Below are positions 16,502 through 23,571 of a DNA stretch of 43,750 nt, in pieces. The position numbers and the translations under genes were made by a program. The notes under the pieces are model-generated. The model had not been told where the DNA came from. It saw nothing but the letters and a program-made list of their open reading frames with translations, and did no database searches. The first letter of the stretch is position 1; each line of letters begins with the position of its first letter. The stretch is from assembly GCA_003973265.1 (NCBI GenBank), contig QNYZ01000026.1, positions 1 to 43,750 on the forward strand, read 5' to 3'. The DNA comes from Deltaproteobacteria bacterium (lineage in GTDB: Bacteria; Desulfobacterota; Desulfobacteria; Desulfobacterales; QNYZ01).

Positions 16502-16864
16502 TTACCGATAATATTGGACACCGATACCAAAGCGCGGATGATCTCCCCCGTCGATCTCTTTCCACCATTTGACTTCTCCAACCTGTATCGACCGAAGCCA
16601 TTCGGCAGTTTCTTCATCGTCATGGGGCTGACCGCGCTTTAGCTTAATACAGATGACCCCCCGCGATTTTGAAAAATAATCCGTTTCAAAATACATCCCA
16701 CTTTCACTGAAATTGACCATCTCAGCTTCATAGGTATCGCTATTCACGTCTGGATTGACGCAATTCCAGTAGATTACGGCCTTTTTGTTCACCCGTCTGC
16801 CCCGACGTTTATCTGCCGCCCCTTCCAGGCTGAAACCGTTCAGGTCGTCTGCCAGTTGGCCCAT
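16502..16864 (-). CDS. PilZ domain protein (putative c-di-GMP receptor)
   Basis: A 120-residue protein with a PilZ-like signature: an Arg-rich patch KRRGRR (residues 19-24) for the RxxxR motif and NFSESG (51-56) for the D/NxSxxG motif, followed by beta strands ending KWWKEI...FGIGVQYY. It would bind cyclic di-GMP and signal through an unknown partner. The ATG at 16864 is preceded by GGGGGAA at good distance; an upstream in-frame start would add 30 basic residues. It is isolated from other genes. Confidence 0.8.
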   Translation of the reverse strand: MGQLADDLNGFSLEGAADKRRGRRVNKKAVIYWNCVNPDVNSDTYEAEMVNFSESGMYFETDYFSKSRGVICIKLKRGQPHDDEETAEWLRSIQVGEVKWWKEIDGGDHPRFGIGVQYYR

Positions 16865-17269
16865 GATTCCCCCTTTCAGGTTGGCTGAAAATCGTGTAAA
16901 CGCTCCCTTTTTCACTTTAGCCCGCTGCTGCCGCCCCATGGGCAGGGGAAACAAACAACACGCACCCAGGTTCAGTTCAGTTCAAATATACCCTTCGTCC
17001 TTTATGGAAACAAAAATCTGATCTAAGGTATGATCATCCAGCAGGTCCCAGGCCCATCCCAGAGGCGCCTGGCCGGCCGGTCATCGGCGGTACGCTATTG
17101 GCTGAAAAATTGCCGGCTGTTTGAAAACAGGATACAAATTAAAATTCAAGCAGGTTTTAGAAACAATAGGAATATAAGTTTATTATATTATGTTGTTTCA
17201 GGTTATTACAGTTTAACAAAATATTATAATGTACCCTGTAAAAATGGAAAAGGAGGTAAAAATTCTTCT

Positions 17270-17296
17270 ATGTCCAGAATTTCGATATCTTGTTGA
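17270..17296 (+). other. 8-codon frame after an orphan Shine-Dalgarno sequence
   Basis: AAAAGGAGGT (AGGAGG at 17251-17256) is followed 13 bases later by ATG and an 8-residue frame (MSRISISC) that ends inside the first copy of the 28-bp repeat. The binding site is as strong as any in the window, but the spacing is long. It could be a leader peptide, a remnant of a gene whose body was lost, or chance. Confidence 0.25.
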
Positions 17297-17337
17297 TTTT
17301 TAAGTGAGCTCGATATCTTGTTGATTTTTAAGTGAGC
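17282..17337. repeat. perfect 28-bp direct tandem repeat
   Basis: Two adjacent identical 28-bp units (17282-17309 and 17310-17337), each starting TCGATATCTTG and ending AAGTGAGC. There are no spacers, so this is not a CRISPR. No insertion-sequence ends or transposase are nearby. Confidence 0.95.
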
Positions 17338-17453
17338 ACAGTATAGCACAGCATGATGGAAAATAGAAGCGATTTCAACTCATAAAAAACCGCATCATCA
17401 TGGATAATAGCGCCTCATGAACGCTGCCTGGCACCTGATAGCCCAATAAAGAC

Positions 17454-17483
17454 TTGACCATTAATGTAAAACTGGCATATATA
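17454..17483 (+). promoter_or_regulatory. candidate promoter upstream of the secreted protein gene
   Basis: TTGACC at 17454-17459 and TATATA at 17478-17483 with an 18-bp spacer. The next plus-strand gene starts at 17707. Confidence 0.3.
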
Positions 17484-17706
17484 ATTCAGCGAGTTATTCT
17501 TCTTGTTCTTTCTGCTTTTTTGTCGCCGCAGCTTCCTTGGTCTGAACATGGCCTGATTGTTATAGATCCGGCATTAATATCAAATTGATAATATCGCCTT
17601 TTCCGAAAACAGGGGACGACGCACGATATCCATACGTTGGATTTCGCCATTTGGCTCAAGAAAATACCATTGTGGTATAAGACCAAACACTGTATGAAGG
17701 AGGCGC

Positions 17707-18225
17707 ATGATGAAAATTTTCAGAAACGGATTGAATAAAAAATGGCGTTTGTTGGGTCTTGCACTGACCCTCATCTTTGGCTTGATTGCGGTTGTGGCGT
17801 CCGGTGGCGATGGGGGCGGCGATGACGGCAATTCAGACAATGGTTCCAATACCCAATACAATCTTACGGGTGACTGGGCCGGCACGATGGAAAGTAAGCT
17901 GGTTTCCGGAGCCTGTCCCTCTAATCCGCCGGACCAGCAGGGAACCGTGACGATTTCCCAGTCCGGTGAAACGTTTACGCTCACGTTCGGAAATGGTTTT
18001 TCGTGCAGCCCGGCTTCGGCCTGCGTGTTCACAGATGGGGTTATCAGCAACGCCACATATACGATATCCAATACCGGTGTGGCCGACGACGAGGGCGGGA
18101 AATATGCCAATACCCTGGCACTGACAGCGTTATCGACAAATTTGGTCAAGGGCACCGGCACATCCAGTTACATCAACGGTGGGTTTGAATGCCACTGGAC
18201 CACCACCCTGACTTTAACAAGATAA
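17707..18225 (+). CDS. secreted beta-rich protein of unknown function
   Basis: A 172-residue protein with an N-terminal signal/anchor (residues about 14-32, [20 protein letters not shown]), a Gly/Asp/Asn-rich linker, then a domain starting [11 protein letters not shown] with alternating strands and four or five cysteines ([22 protein letters not shown]). The overall shape resembles small lipocalin-like secreted domains. The signal has no lipobox Cys, although it otherwise looks like the SGG-GGG lipoprotein leaders common in this group. AAGGAGG precedes two adjacent ATGs (17707 and 17710). It is followed closely by rubredoxin (17 bases), possibly co-transcribed. Confidence 0.72.
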   Translation: MMKIFRNGLNKKWRLLGLALTLIFGLIAVVASGGDGGGDDGNSDNGSNTQYNLTGDWAGTMESKLVSGACPSNPPDQQGTVTISQSGETFTLTFGNGFSCSPASACVFTDGVISNATYTISNTGVADDEGGKYANTLALTALSTNLVKGTGTSSYINGGFECHWTTTLTLTR

Positions 18226-18242
18226 AAAAGGAGAACAGAATA

Positions 18243-18452
18243 ATGGCCAACCCCGAAGACATATGGCAGTGCCAGACTGTGAATTGTGGATATATGTATA
18301 ATCCCGACAAGGGCGACCGGAAAGGTAAAATTCCCAAGGGCACGCGGTTTGAGGATCTGCCCGATGATTGGAAATGCCCGATCTGCGGGGCCACTAAAAA
18401 GATGTTCAAACCATTGATGGGGGAAGGCTCCGTGGCGGCGGAAGGCGCTTAG
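18243..18452 (+). CDS. rubredoxin with CX4C N-terminal cluster
   Basis: A one-iron electron carrier of 69 residues, cytoplasmic. Cys10 and Cys15 are four residues apart ([14 protein letters not shown]), instead of the usual two; Cys45 and Cys48 (WKCPICG) keep normal spacing. The segment [14 protein letters not shown] is canonical. I recall a second rubredoxin type of Desulfovibrio desulfuricans with the same CX4C spacing. AAGGAG stands eight bases before the ATG at 18243. Redox partners are not evident here. Confidence 0.93.
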   Translation: MANPEDIWQCQTVNCGYMYNPDKGDRKGKIPKGTRFEDLPDDWKCPICGATKKMFKPLMGEGSVAAEGA

Positions 18453-18489
18453 AAACGGGCTCGTTCCACCCGCAGGCACCCCGCACATC

Positions 18490-18514
18490 GCAGGGGCTTC
18501 GTGGCGGCCCCTGC
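18490..18514. terminator. hairpin between convergent genes
   Basis: GCAGGGGC (18490-18497) pairs perfectly with GCCCCTGC (18507-18514) around a 9-base loop, between the rubredoxin stop at 18452 and the convergent nucleotidyltransferase stop at 18624. No T run follows, so it is only a possible terminator. Confidence 0.35.
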
Positions 18515-18623
18515 CCTGGCTGTTGAGGCGTACCCAGGACCGGCGATTCTCTTGTCGTCCCCGCGCCATCCGGCGCCCCTTACCGGCTGTGCGACCGCTG
18601 ACGTTCGTTGCTATCCTGGCATA

Positions 18624-19874
18624 TTATCTGAATCGCCGGTATATGGCGGCGGCGAGTATCTTTATCTTCTTCAGCAGGGACCGCTCCGGTTCCGTTCCTT
18701 CCGGAGCCGGACCGGCTTCCTTTTTCAGGGCCGCCTCGAAAAAATGAGCGCCGAAAAGCCTTCCCCACCAGTAAAGATGTTGCCAGTGGCGTATGTGACG
18801 AGAGCGAATTAAAGTCAGCCGTTCAGGTTGATCGTAGTAGATCAACATCCACCACTGGAGAGGGAAAAGGGTATGGCGCAGCATTGCCACGACCCCTCTC
18901 TCGCGCCACCCGGATAACCGCACCCGCGGCCAGCCGGCATAGGATGCGCCCACCCCTGACGGAACCGCCCTGTTTTTGAGCGGTATTTTCGTAAGGACCT
19001 GATCCGTCCAGGCCGTCATGTAATGGAAATATTGCAGCGAATTAAACAGATGGGGGCAGGCCGACCGGAGCTTATCCCAGTCAATCGTTTCCACCTCCTT
19101 TTCAACCAGGCTGATAATATCGGCCACCGAAATCAGTTTATACGGCTCAAAAACAAGCGGGGCGTGAAAGCCATGCTGAAAAAGGTGTATCAGCATCGCC
19201 TCGTTATTCAGGGTATGGGCCGTGATCCCGTTGACATCAAAGGAGATCGGATCTCTGTATAAAACAGAAAAAGGCGGCGATTGATTATATGGCGGAATGG
19301 GCGAGTAGAGGCCTTGATGAAGTTCGACACAGACCCGCAGGCCGCCCACCGTCTGGTAGAGGGCCGGCAGATGAAAATGATCCGGGGGGATCGGTTGGGT
19401 GGAGGCGGCAAACCCCTCTTTTTGCAATAACCGGTGGAGATGCCGGGCGTCCTTCGCATCAAGCAGCAGGTCGATGTCGCGCATGGGGCGCAGGCCGATC
19501 TCGGGGTAAAGGGTATGGCAAAGGGCGGCGCCTTTCAGCACCAGGCAGGCAAGGCCTTCCGACCGGGCCAGGCTCAATATCTCCCGCAGGCTGTCAACGT
19601 TGATCGTGTTTGCCTGCCGGTGGCGCAGGGCCAGAAGTCGCAATCCCCGGATAAAGGATGGCGGCACGTTCAGCTTTGCCGCGGCGATGTGCCGGTTGAG
19701 TAGCGGTCCCATGCCATGCGCTTCCGCCAAATGAAGCAGCGCATCCCATTCGGTATATCCCTCGCAGGCCGCAGCAAGCCGGCGGCGGTGAACCGAATGC
19801 ATCTCCAGCCGGGCACATGAAAACAGAATCCGATCTGCCGGGGCAATTTTCAGGCGGGTTTCAGCCGTGTTCAT
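18624..19874 (-). CDS. uncharacterised nucleotidyltransferase family protein of the HprK/PqqD cassette
   Basis: A 416-residue protein with the minimal nucleotidyltransferase signature of the NTP_transf_5 group: CLVLKGAAL then LYPEIGLRPMRDIDLLLD (about residues 118-144), with Asp-x-Asp metal ligands, followed by VELHQGL and a helical C-terminus. This would transfer a nucleotide or nucleoside phosphate to an unknown acceptor. It is the last gene of a three-gene unit: its start at 19874 overlaps the kinase-like stop by 14 bases. The in-frame extension upstream of 19874 is disregarded. Confidence 0.85.
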   Translation of the reverse strand: MNTAETRLKIAPADRILFSCARLEMHSVHRRRLAAACEGYTEWDALLHLAEAHGMGPLLNRHIAAAKLNVPPSFIRGLRLLALRHRQANTINVDSLREILSLARSEGLACLVLKGAALCHTLYPEIGLRPMRDIDLLLDAKDARHLHRLLQKEGFAASTQPIPPDHFHLPALYQTVGGLRVCVELHQGLYSPIPPYNQSPPFSVLYRDPISFDVNGITAHTLNNEAMLIHLFQHGFHAPLVFEPYKLISVADIISLVEKEVETIDWDKLRSACPHLFNSLQYFHYMTAWTDQVLTKIPLKNRAVPSGVGASYAGWPRVRLSGWRERGVVAMLRHTLFPLQWWMLIYYDQPERLTLIRSRHIRHWQHLYWWGRLFGAHFFEAALKKEAGPAPEGTEPERSLLKKIKILAAAIYRRFR

Positions 19875-20727
19875 GGGGAAAAAGTTCCGGAAAATAATCG
19901 GATAATACCGACGGCAGACCGTCAAAGCCGCCATGGGTCAATCGGTAAACCGGCGTGTTTTTCACCAGGGCCGCGATATTGCCAATTCCATGATCTTTAA
20001 AAGTCCGTGCATTGACGTAGCAGGCCATCAGCTTAAAGCACCCTTCGGCACTGGTCAGCCGGACCATTTCGGCAGCCGCACCCGCCTGATACCCGGCAAA
20101 GATAATATGGGTTGGAACCGGGTGATCCGGTGAAAAATGAGTGTTGAGCAGTCGGTGGGGCAGCATAAAGCCGGATCTGCCGGCCAGCACCGGTGCCTTA
20201 TCAAGATTCAGGAAAGATGAAATAACCGCCGCAGAACCCGCTTTGAGCGTGATCGGCCGGGTAAATGGATAGACGCGCGGATCGCTGCCCGAAATAATCA
20301 CCAGCTCATCGGTCAGGTAACGACAGCCGCGGGAGGCCAGCCAGGCGGTCAAGGTGCTTTTGCCGGAACCGCTTTTCCCGGGAAGGAGAATGCATCCGTC
20401 GTTATAGGCAATCGCGGCGGCATGGATGGCGGGGCCAAAATCGTTGTTGACGATGGTTTGATAGATAATCTCGTTGATCAGACAATAGGCCAGAGAATAC
20501 CGACACTTTCCGGCGTAAAGCTGTTTTTCGCCCTGCCGGAGCAATAGCATCGGTTTTTCAGGAGAGATTACGACATCGTAGACTTGGCGTACGGCCACGT
20601 TCGGGTCGGTCGGCACCGACAAGTCGAGGCACAGGAAATCGACCAGCGCCTTTGCCTCCGGGCTGTTGTAGGTAATGGTCACATACTGGCCGCAGAAACC
20701 GACCGTGCGCTGCCCCGGTTTATCCAT
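19861..20727 (-). CDS. HprK-related kinase
   Basis: A 288-residue protein similar to the C-terminal catalytic domain of HPr kinase/phosphorylase. Walker A is CILLPGKSGSGKST, followed by LASRGCRYLTDELVII (Asp-Glu of the second motif) and a FTRPITLK segment typical of HprK-related proteins. A PTS HPr target is not implied: genes of this type occur in cassettes with a PqqD-like protein and a nucleotidyltransferase (as I recall, named the HPr-rel-A system). The N-terminus overlaps the PqqD-like gene by eight bases. The substrate is unknown. Confidence 0.87.
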   Translation of the reverse strand: MDKPGQRTVGFCGQYVTITYNSPEAKALVDFLCLDLSVPTDPNVAVRQVYDVVISPEKPMLLLRQGEKQLYAGKCRYSLAYCLINEIIYQTIVNNDFGPAIHAAAIAYNDGCILLPGKSGSGKSTLTAWLASRGCRYLTDELVIISGSDPRVYPFTRPITLKAGSAAVISSFLNLDKAPVLAGRSGFMLPHRLLNTHFSPDHPVPTHIIFAGYQAGAAAEMVRLTSAEGCFKLMACYVNARTFKDHGIGNIAALVKNTPVYRLTHGGFDGLPSVLSDYFPELFPHEHG

Positions 20728-20998
20728 TGGCGGCCATCAGGACACCCTTTTCAACCAGGGAGGTAATGGCCCTGACCACATCCTTGCGAACAGCCGCCCT
20801 CTGCGCGGGATAGGTGGTTTCGAGCAGGGTGATAATCTCTCCGACCGACTGGCTCTTGCGGCACAATTCCCATACCACGCAGGCGGTCTCGTTCAGGTAA
20901 ATCCCCGTGCTGTCCGGTATCGAATAGAGCAGAACCTCGTTGTCGAAATTTTCAATCGTGAAATCAGGGTTCGGGGTGAATTTTTGCGAATCTTTCAT
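20720..20998 (-). CDS. PqqD family peptide-binding protein
   Basis: A 92-residue PqqD-like protein: YSIPDSTGIYLNETACVVWELCRKSQSVGEI carries the family's L-N-x-T-A-x-x-x-W core, followed by a winged-helix-like C-terminus (YPAQRAAVRKDVVRAITSLVEKGVL). PqqD-type domains bind the leader of a precursor peptide and present it to a modifying enzyme. It is the first gene of the unit, and its ATG at 20998 faces the exported-protein gene at 21351. Possible earlier starts (21019, 21115) lack better signals. Confidence 0.88.
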   Translation of the reverse strand: MKDSQKFTPNPDFTIENFDNEVLLYSIPDSTGIYLNETACVVWELCRKSQSVGEIITLLETTYPAQRAAVRKDVVRAITSLVEKGVLMAANG

Positions 20999-21350
20999 TG
21001 AAATCAAATTCCTGTCCATCATCGATAGCCATCGATTTTTATTTCCACCGGCAGCTGCGGATATGCAGATACCGCCGGCTACCCTGCGCAACACCGACAA
21101 GCATGGAAAAGACAACCCAAAATCAGTCCAATTTTAAGCCCGGTAAAAGTAAACATCAAATGCTAAAGAAAAACAACGAATTTTGTCTTGCATCTAGATT
21201 TTATCCATGATAATCTGCATTTCTCATTCATTACCAACATATTGTAATCTATCTACTTCCAGAATAATAATCCGTATATCTGACTTATCTGAATATAAAA
21301 AAATACGGTCAGGATATACGCTATATAACCACCAGAGGCAGGAGGGATTC
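20999..21350. other. divergent intergenic region with inverted repeat
   Basis: AT-rich region between the PqqD-like gene (minus) and the exported-protein gene (plus); it must hold both promoters. CGTATATCTGAC (21273-21284) and GTCAGGATATACG (21308-21320) are inverted copies with one unpaired base, separated by 23 bases. No gene was found. Confidence 0.5.
21273..21320 (+). repeat. inverted repeat in leader of exported-protein gene
   Basis: Twelve base pairs with one bulged C can form between 21273-21284 and 21308-21320. It ends 30 bases before the start codon at 21351, so it could be an operator or an RNA hairpin controlling that gene. Confidence 0.55.
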
Positions 21351-21851
21351 ATGACGGATCACGACAAGCAAAAAGAGATAAAACCGGAGATCGAGAGCCG
21401 GGAGAAGAGAAAAACTTTAAAGAAAATCGGTGTTGGCGTCGGCGTCCTGACCGGTATCAGCGCACTGCCGGAACAATGGATTCCCCCGATGGTCGGCCAG
21501 ATGGTCATGCCGGCCCATGCCCAGACCAGCCTTGTTTCCCTCCATGACCCCTGCGACTCGGTATTGCTGGATGGCGACATGTCGACCAACGGCCTCCATA
21601 TCCGGGTCAGCGGTTTTGTCACGCCGCCCACGGCCAACCTGACAGCCACAATCGTTTGTACCCCCGCACCTGCGGGTTCCGTGACAACGGTGAATGTCGC
21701 CACTGCCGCCGACGGGACTTTCATGGCAGACAATATTCCGATTTTGGGTCAAGCGGGAATGATCCGGGTAAACATAACAACAACGGTTTCCGGTGCAACC
21801 GGGACGTCCCACTGTTCTGTAGATGTTCCCGACCCCAGTAACGGGGATTAA
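21351..21851 (+). CDS. exported protein with W-x-x-P...PAHAQTS leader; candidate target of the adjacent cassette
   Basis: A 166-residue protein. Residues 17-26 (REKRKTLKKI) resemble a Tat motif with Lys in place of the first Arg; a glycine-rich hydrophobic core follows (27-38). Then come LPEQW (39-43), a Pro-rich bridge and MPAHAQTS (53-60), where cleavage after AHA would release a chain starting Gln. The mature part is a Thr/Val-rich beta sandwich with three cysteines. The W..P..V...PAHAQTS leader recurs, as I recall, in small exported deltaproteobacterial proteins. AGGAGG lies six bases before the ATG. It is divergent from the PqqD-like gene; a substrate relation is inference. Confidence 0.78.
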   Translation: MTDHDKQKEIKPEIESREKRKTLKKIGVGVGVLTGISALPEQWIPPMVGQMVMPAHAQTSLVSLHDPCDSVLLDGDMSTNGLHIRVSGFVTPPTANLTATIVCTPAPAGSVTTVNVATAADGTFMADNIPILGQAGMIRVNITTTVSGATGTSHCSVDVPDPSNGD

Positions 21852-22021
21852 CGTCAGCAAAAATAACCGCGCATATTAAAGCGGCTTTCACCCGGTCATC
21901 TTCTCTATCGCTGTTGCTGTCCCAATGTCATCAGGTTCAGTATATTTTAAGATACGACCGGCGAGAGCAGCGTTTTGGGATGATCTCTGGCCGAAAGATG
22001 CTTTTTTATCCGGAACGCGTA

Positions 22022-23071
22022 TTAACGCCAGAAAGGCCGCGCCATCTCTGCCGTCTCTTCCGGCGATGTGAAGGTGGCCATATCGCCCATCATCACTTCA
22101 TAGCCGGTGTGGTCGTTGCGCACCCATGCGTCGTAATTGGACCGCACGATCAGAACAACCCGCATTTCAAGCCGGCTGCCCGGCGCCTCCACGGAAAGCA
22201 GACCCAGATTGTATCCGTTACGGTTGAGGTGGCGGTAGAACCGCTGGGTGTTTAATATGCCGGTAACCAGGTCGTGCCAATCCGAATCCGACAAGTCCAT
22301 CAGCGACAACACGCCGGGCAGAATGCCCCAGAGTTCAAAAAAGCCTTCGGGCGCAAAGGCGGCCATCCATTCCCATCGGCCGCTGCGGCCCACATACCGA
22401 TCCCCGGCCGTCCTTTCGTGCGCCAGGTAATCGGAAAACAGATACCGGCCGGTCGCCTCAAAATAGGTCGCGGCCCGATGCCCGAGCCAGCGGTGATGAT
22501 TGCCGGCAATCCGGTCTGCATGCACCTGTAGATGGGGATGAATTAATGATCCGCCGGACGACGGCAGGTGGTTTTGCGTGATTCCCGCAAATTGAGCATC
22601 CGGATCCCGGGTGCGCACTAAGGATAAAAACCGGCGGCAGTTGAGAATGGAATCCAGATAGCTGCCATGGTCGGCCGTGCCGATTTCGACAAAGTGGTTG
22701 TCGTCGAACAGGCTGACACCTGAATACCGGCCGTACGGAAACAGATTGGGAAAAAGAACCGACCGGCCTCGAACCAACCGGCCCTCCGGCACCCATTGCG
22801 TTGGAAAGGTTGGCGTCTGCCGAAAAAGCTGCGGCCGGCAAAACGGACACCGCTGTTGCTGATCGGCGTCCGGCGGCGGGCCGGGTAAGGCATCGGTGCC
22901 GGCTTCCTTCTCTTTTTTGCGGGCAAAGGTAATCCGGCATTTTCGACCGGTTACGGGGTGGATGCGCACCTGGATGGACCGCTCAATCAGGTTGCCGTCC
23001 GGACCGATTACCCGGGCCGTGGCCGTCTCCATTTCGAAAAGAAGCGGGCCGGAATGATCTTTTTGCGCCAT
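22022..23071 (-). CDS. galactose-1-phosphate uridylyltransferase-like protein
   Basis: A HIT-superfamily nucleotidyltransferase of 349 residues. CPFCRPQ is the N-terminal zinc-site motif of GalT. SLIHPHLQVHAD carries H-P-H-x-Q, the nucleotidylated His of GalT-type enzymes, and a second domain follows with GYNLGLLSVEA. Sequence divergence leaves GalT, ADP-sulfurylase/Ap4A-phosphorylase-like or another sugar-phosphate nucleotidyl transfer possible. The ATG at 23071 has AGGGA upstream. Thirty bases separate it from the HIT gene on the same strand, so both are probably co-transcribed. Confidence 0.8.
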   Translation of the reverse strand: MAQKDHSGPLLFEMETATARVIGPDGNLIERSIQVRIHPVTGRKCRITFARKKEKEAGTDALPGPPPDADQQQRCPFCRPQLFRQTPTFPTQWVPEGRLVRGRSVLFPNLFPYGRYSGVSLFDDNHFVEIGTADHGSYLDSILNCRRFLSLVRTRDPDAQFAGITQNHLPSSGGSLIHPHLQVHADRIAGNHHRWLGHRAATYFEATGRYLFSDYLAHERTAGDRYVGRSGRWEWMAAFAPEGFFELWGILPGVLSLMDLSDSDWHDLVTGILNTQRFYRHLNRNGYNLGLLSVEAPGSRLEMRVVLIVRSNYDAWVRNDHTGYEVMMGDMATFTSPEETAEMARPFWR

Positions 23072-23101
23072 ATCAGTCCCTGTTTTCAAGACCGGCGCTT
23101 C

Positions 23102-23521
23102 TCATTCGATTGCGGCGGCAATTTTTGCACCGGTTTTCTGGATGGCGTCCATGTCACCCGCTTTAATCTCCCAGATGGTAATGGGAAGCCTTCCGGCACC
23201 CGGCATTCTCGGGACCAGGTGCATATGGTAATGCATCACCACCTGATTGGCGCCCCGGCCGTTGAGCTGAAGCATGGCAATGCCATCCGGAGACAACGCC
23301 TTCTGGATTCCGCTGGCGACTTTCTTCGATGCGTGGATAACCGCCGAGAGATCCGCCCCGGTCATTTCAAACAGGTTTTCAGCATGGGTTTTGGGGATAA
23401 TCAACGTATGTCCCTCGCTGATCGGGTTAATATCCTCAAAAGCAAACACCCGGTCGTCTTCGTATACCTTCACACTGGGTATCCGGCCCGTGATAATCTG
23501 GCAAAAAATACAATTTTCCAT
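23102..23521 (-). CDS. HIT family protein (HINT-like nucleotide hydrolase)
   Basis: A 139-residue histidine-triad protein. CIFCQIITGRIPSVKVYEDD is the classic N-terminus with a CxxC pair, FEDINPISEGHTLIIPK follows, and VVMHYHMHLVPR is the H-x-H-x-H catalytic triad. It hydrolyses AMP-linked substrates in the cytoplasm. The ATG at 23521 has AAGGAG eight bases upstream. Confidence 0.95.
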   Translation of the reverse strand: MENCIFCQIITGRIPSVKVYEDDRVFAFEDINPISEGHTLIIPKTHAENLFEMTGADLSAVIHASKKVASGIQKALSPDGIAMLQLNGRGANQVVMHYHMHLVPRMPGAGRLPITIWEIKAGDMDAIQKTGAKIAAAIE

Positions 23522-23571
23522 CAACTATCTCCTTTCCGGTAATCCCGAGAAGGGAATAAGCGGCAGAGACT

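Larger units (their letters stand above)
16865..17706. other. gene-poor, partly AT-rich interval
   Basis: No convincing protein-coding gene of normal size was found. The interval holds a TATAAT at 17225-17230, an AGGAGG at 17251-17256 followed by an 8-codon frame, a perfect 28-bp tandem repeat at 17282-17337, and a TTGACC-N18-TATATA promoter-like pair at 17454-17483 that may serve the gene at 17707. Longer open frames on either strand have unnatural composition. The stretch 17140-17480 is visibly richer in A and T than its surroundings. Confidence 0.5.

Noticed and set aside
17282..17337. CRISPR array
   Set aside because: The two 28-bp copies are directly adjacent with no spacers and no cas genes are present.
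16865..17706. tRNA or rRNA gene in the gene-poor gap
   Set aside because: No cloverleaf, TTC-loop sequence or conserved rRNA segment was found on either strand.
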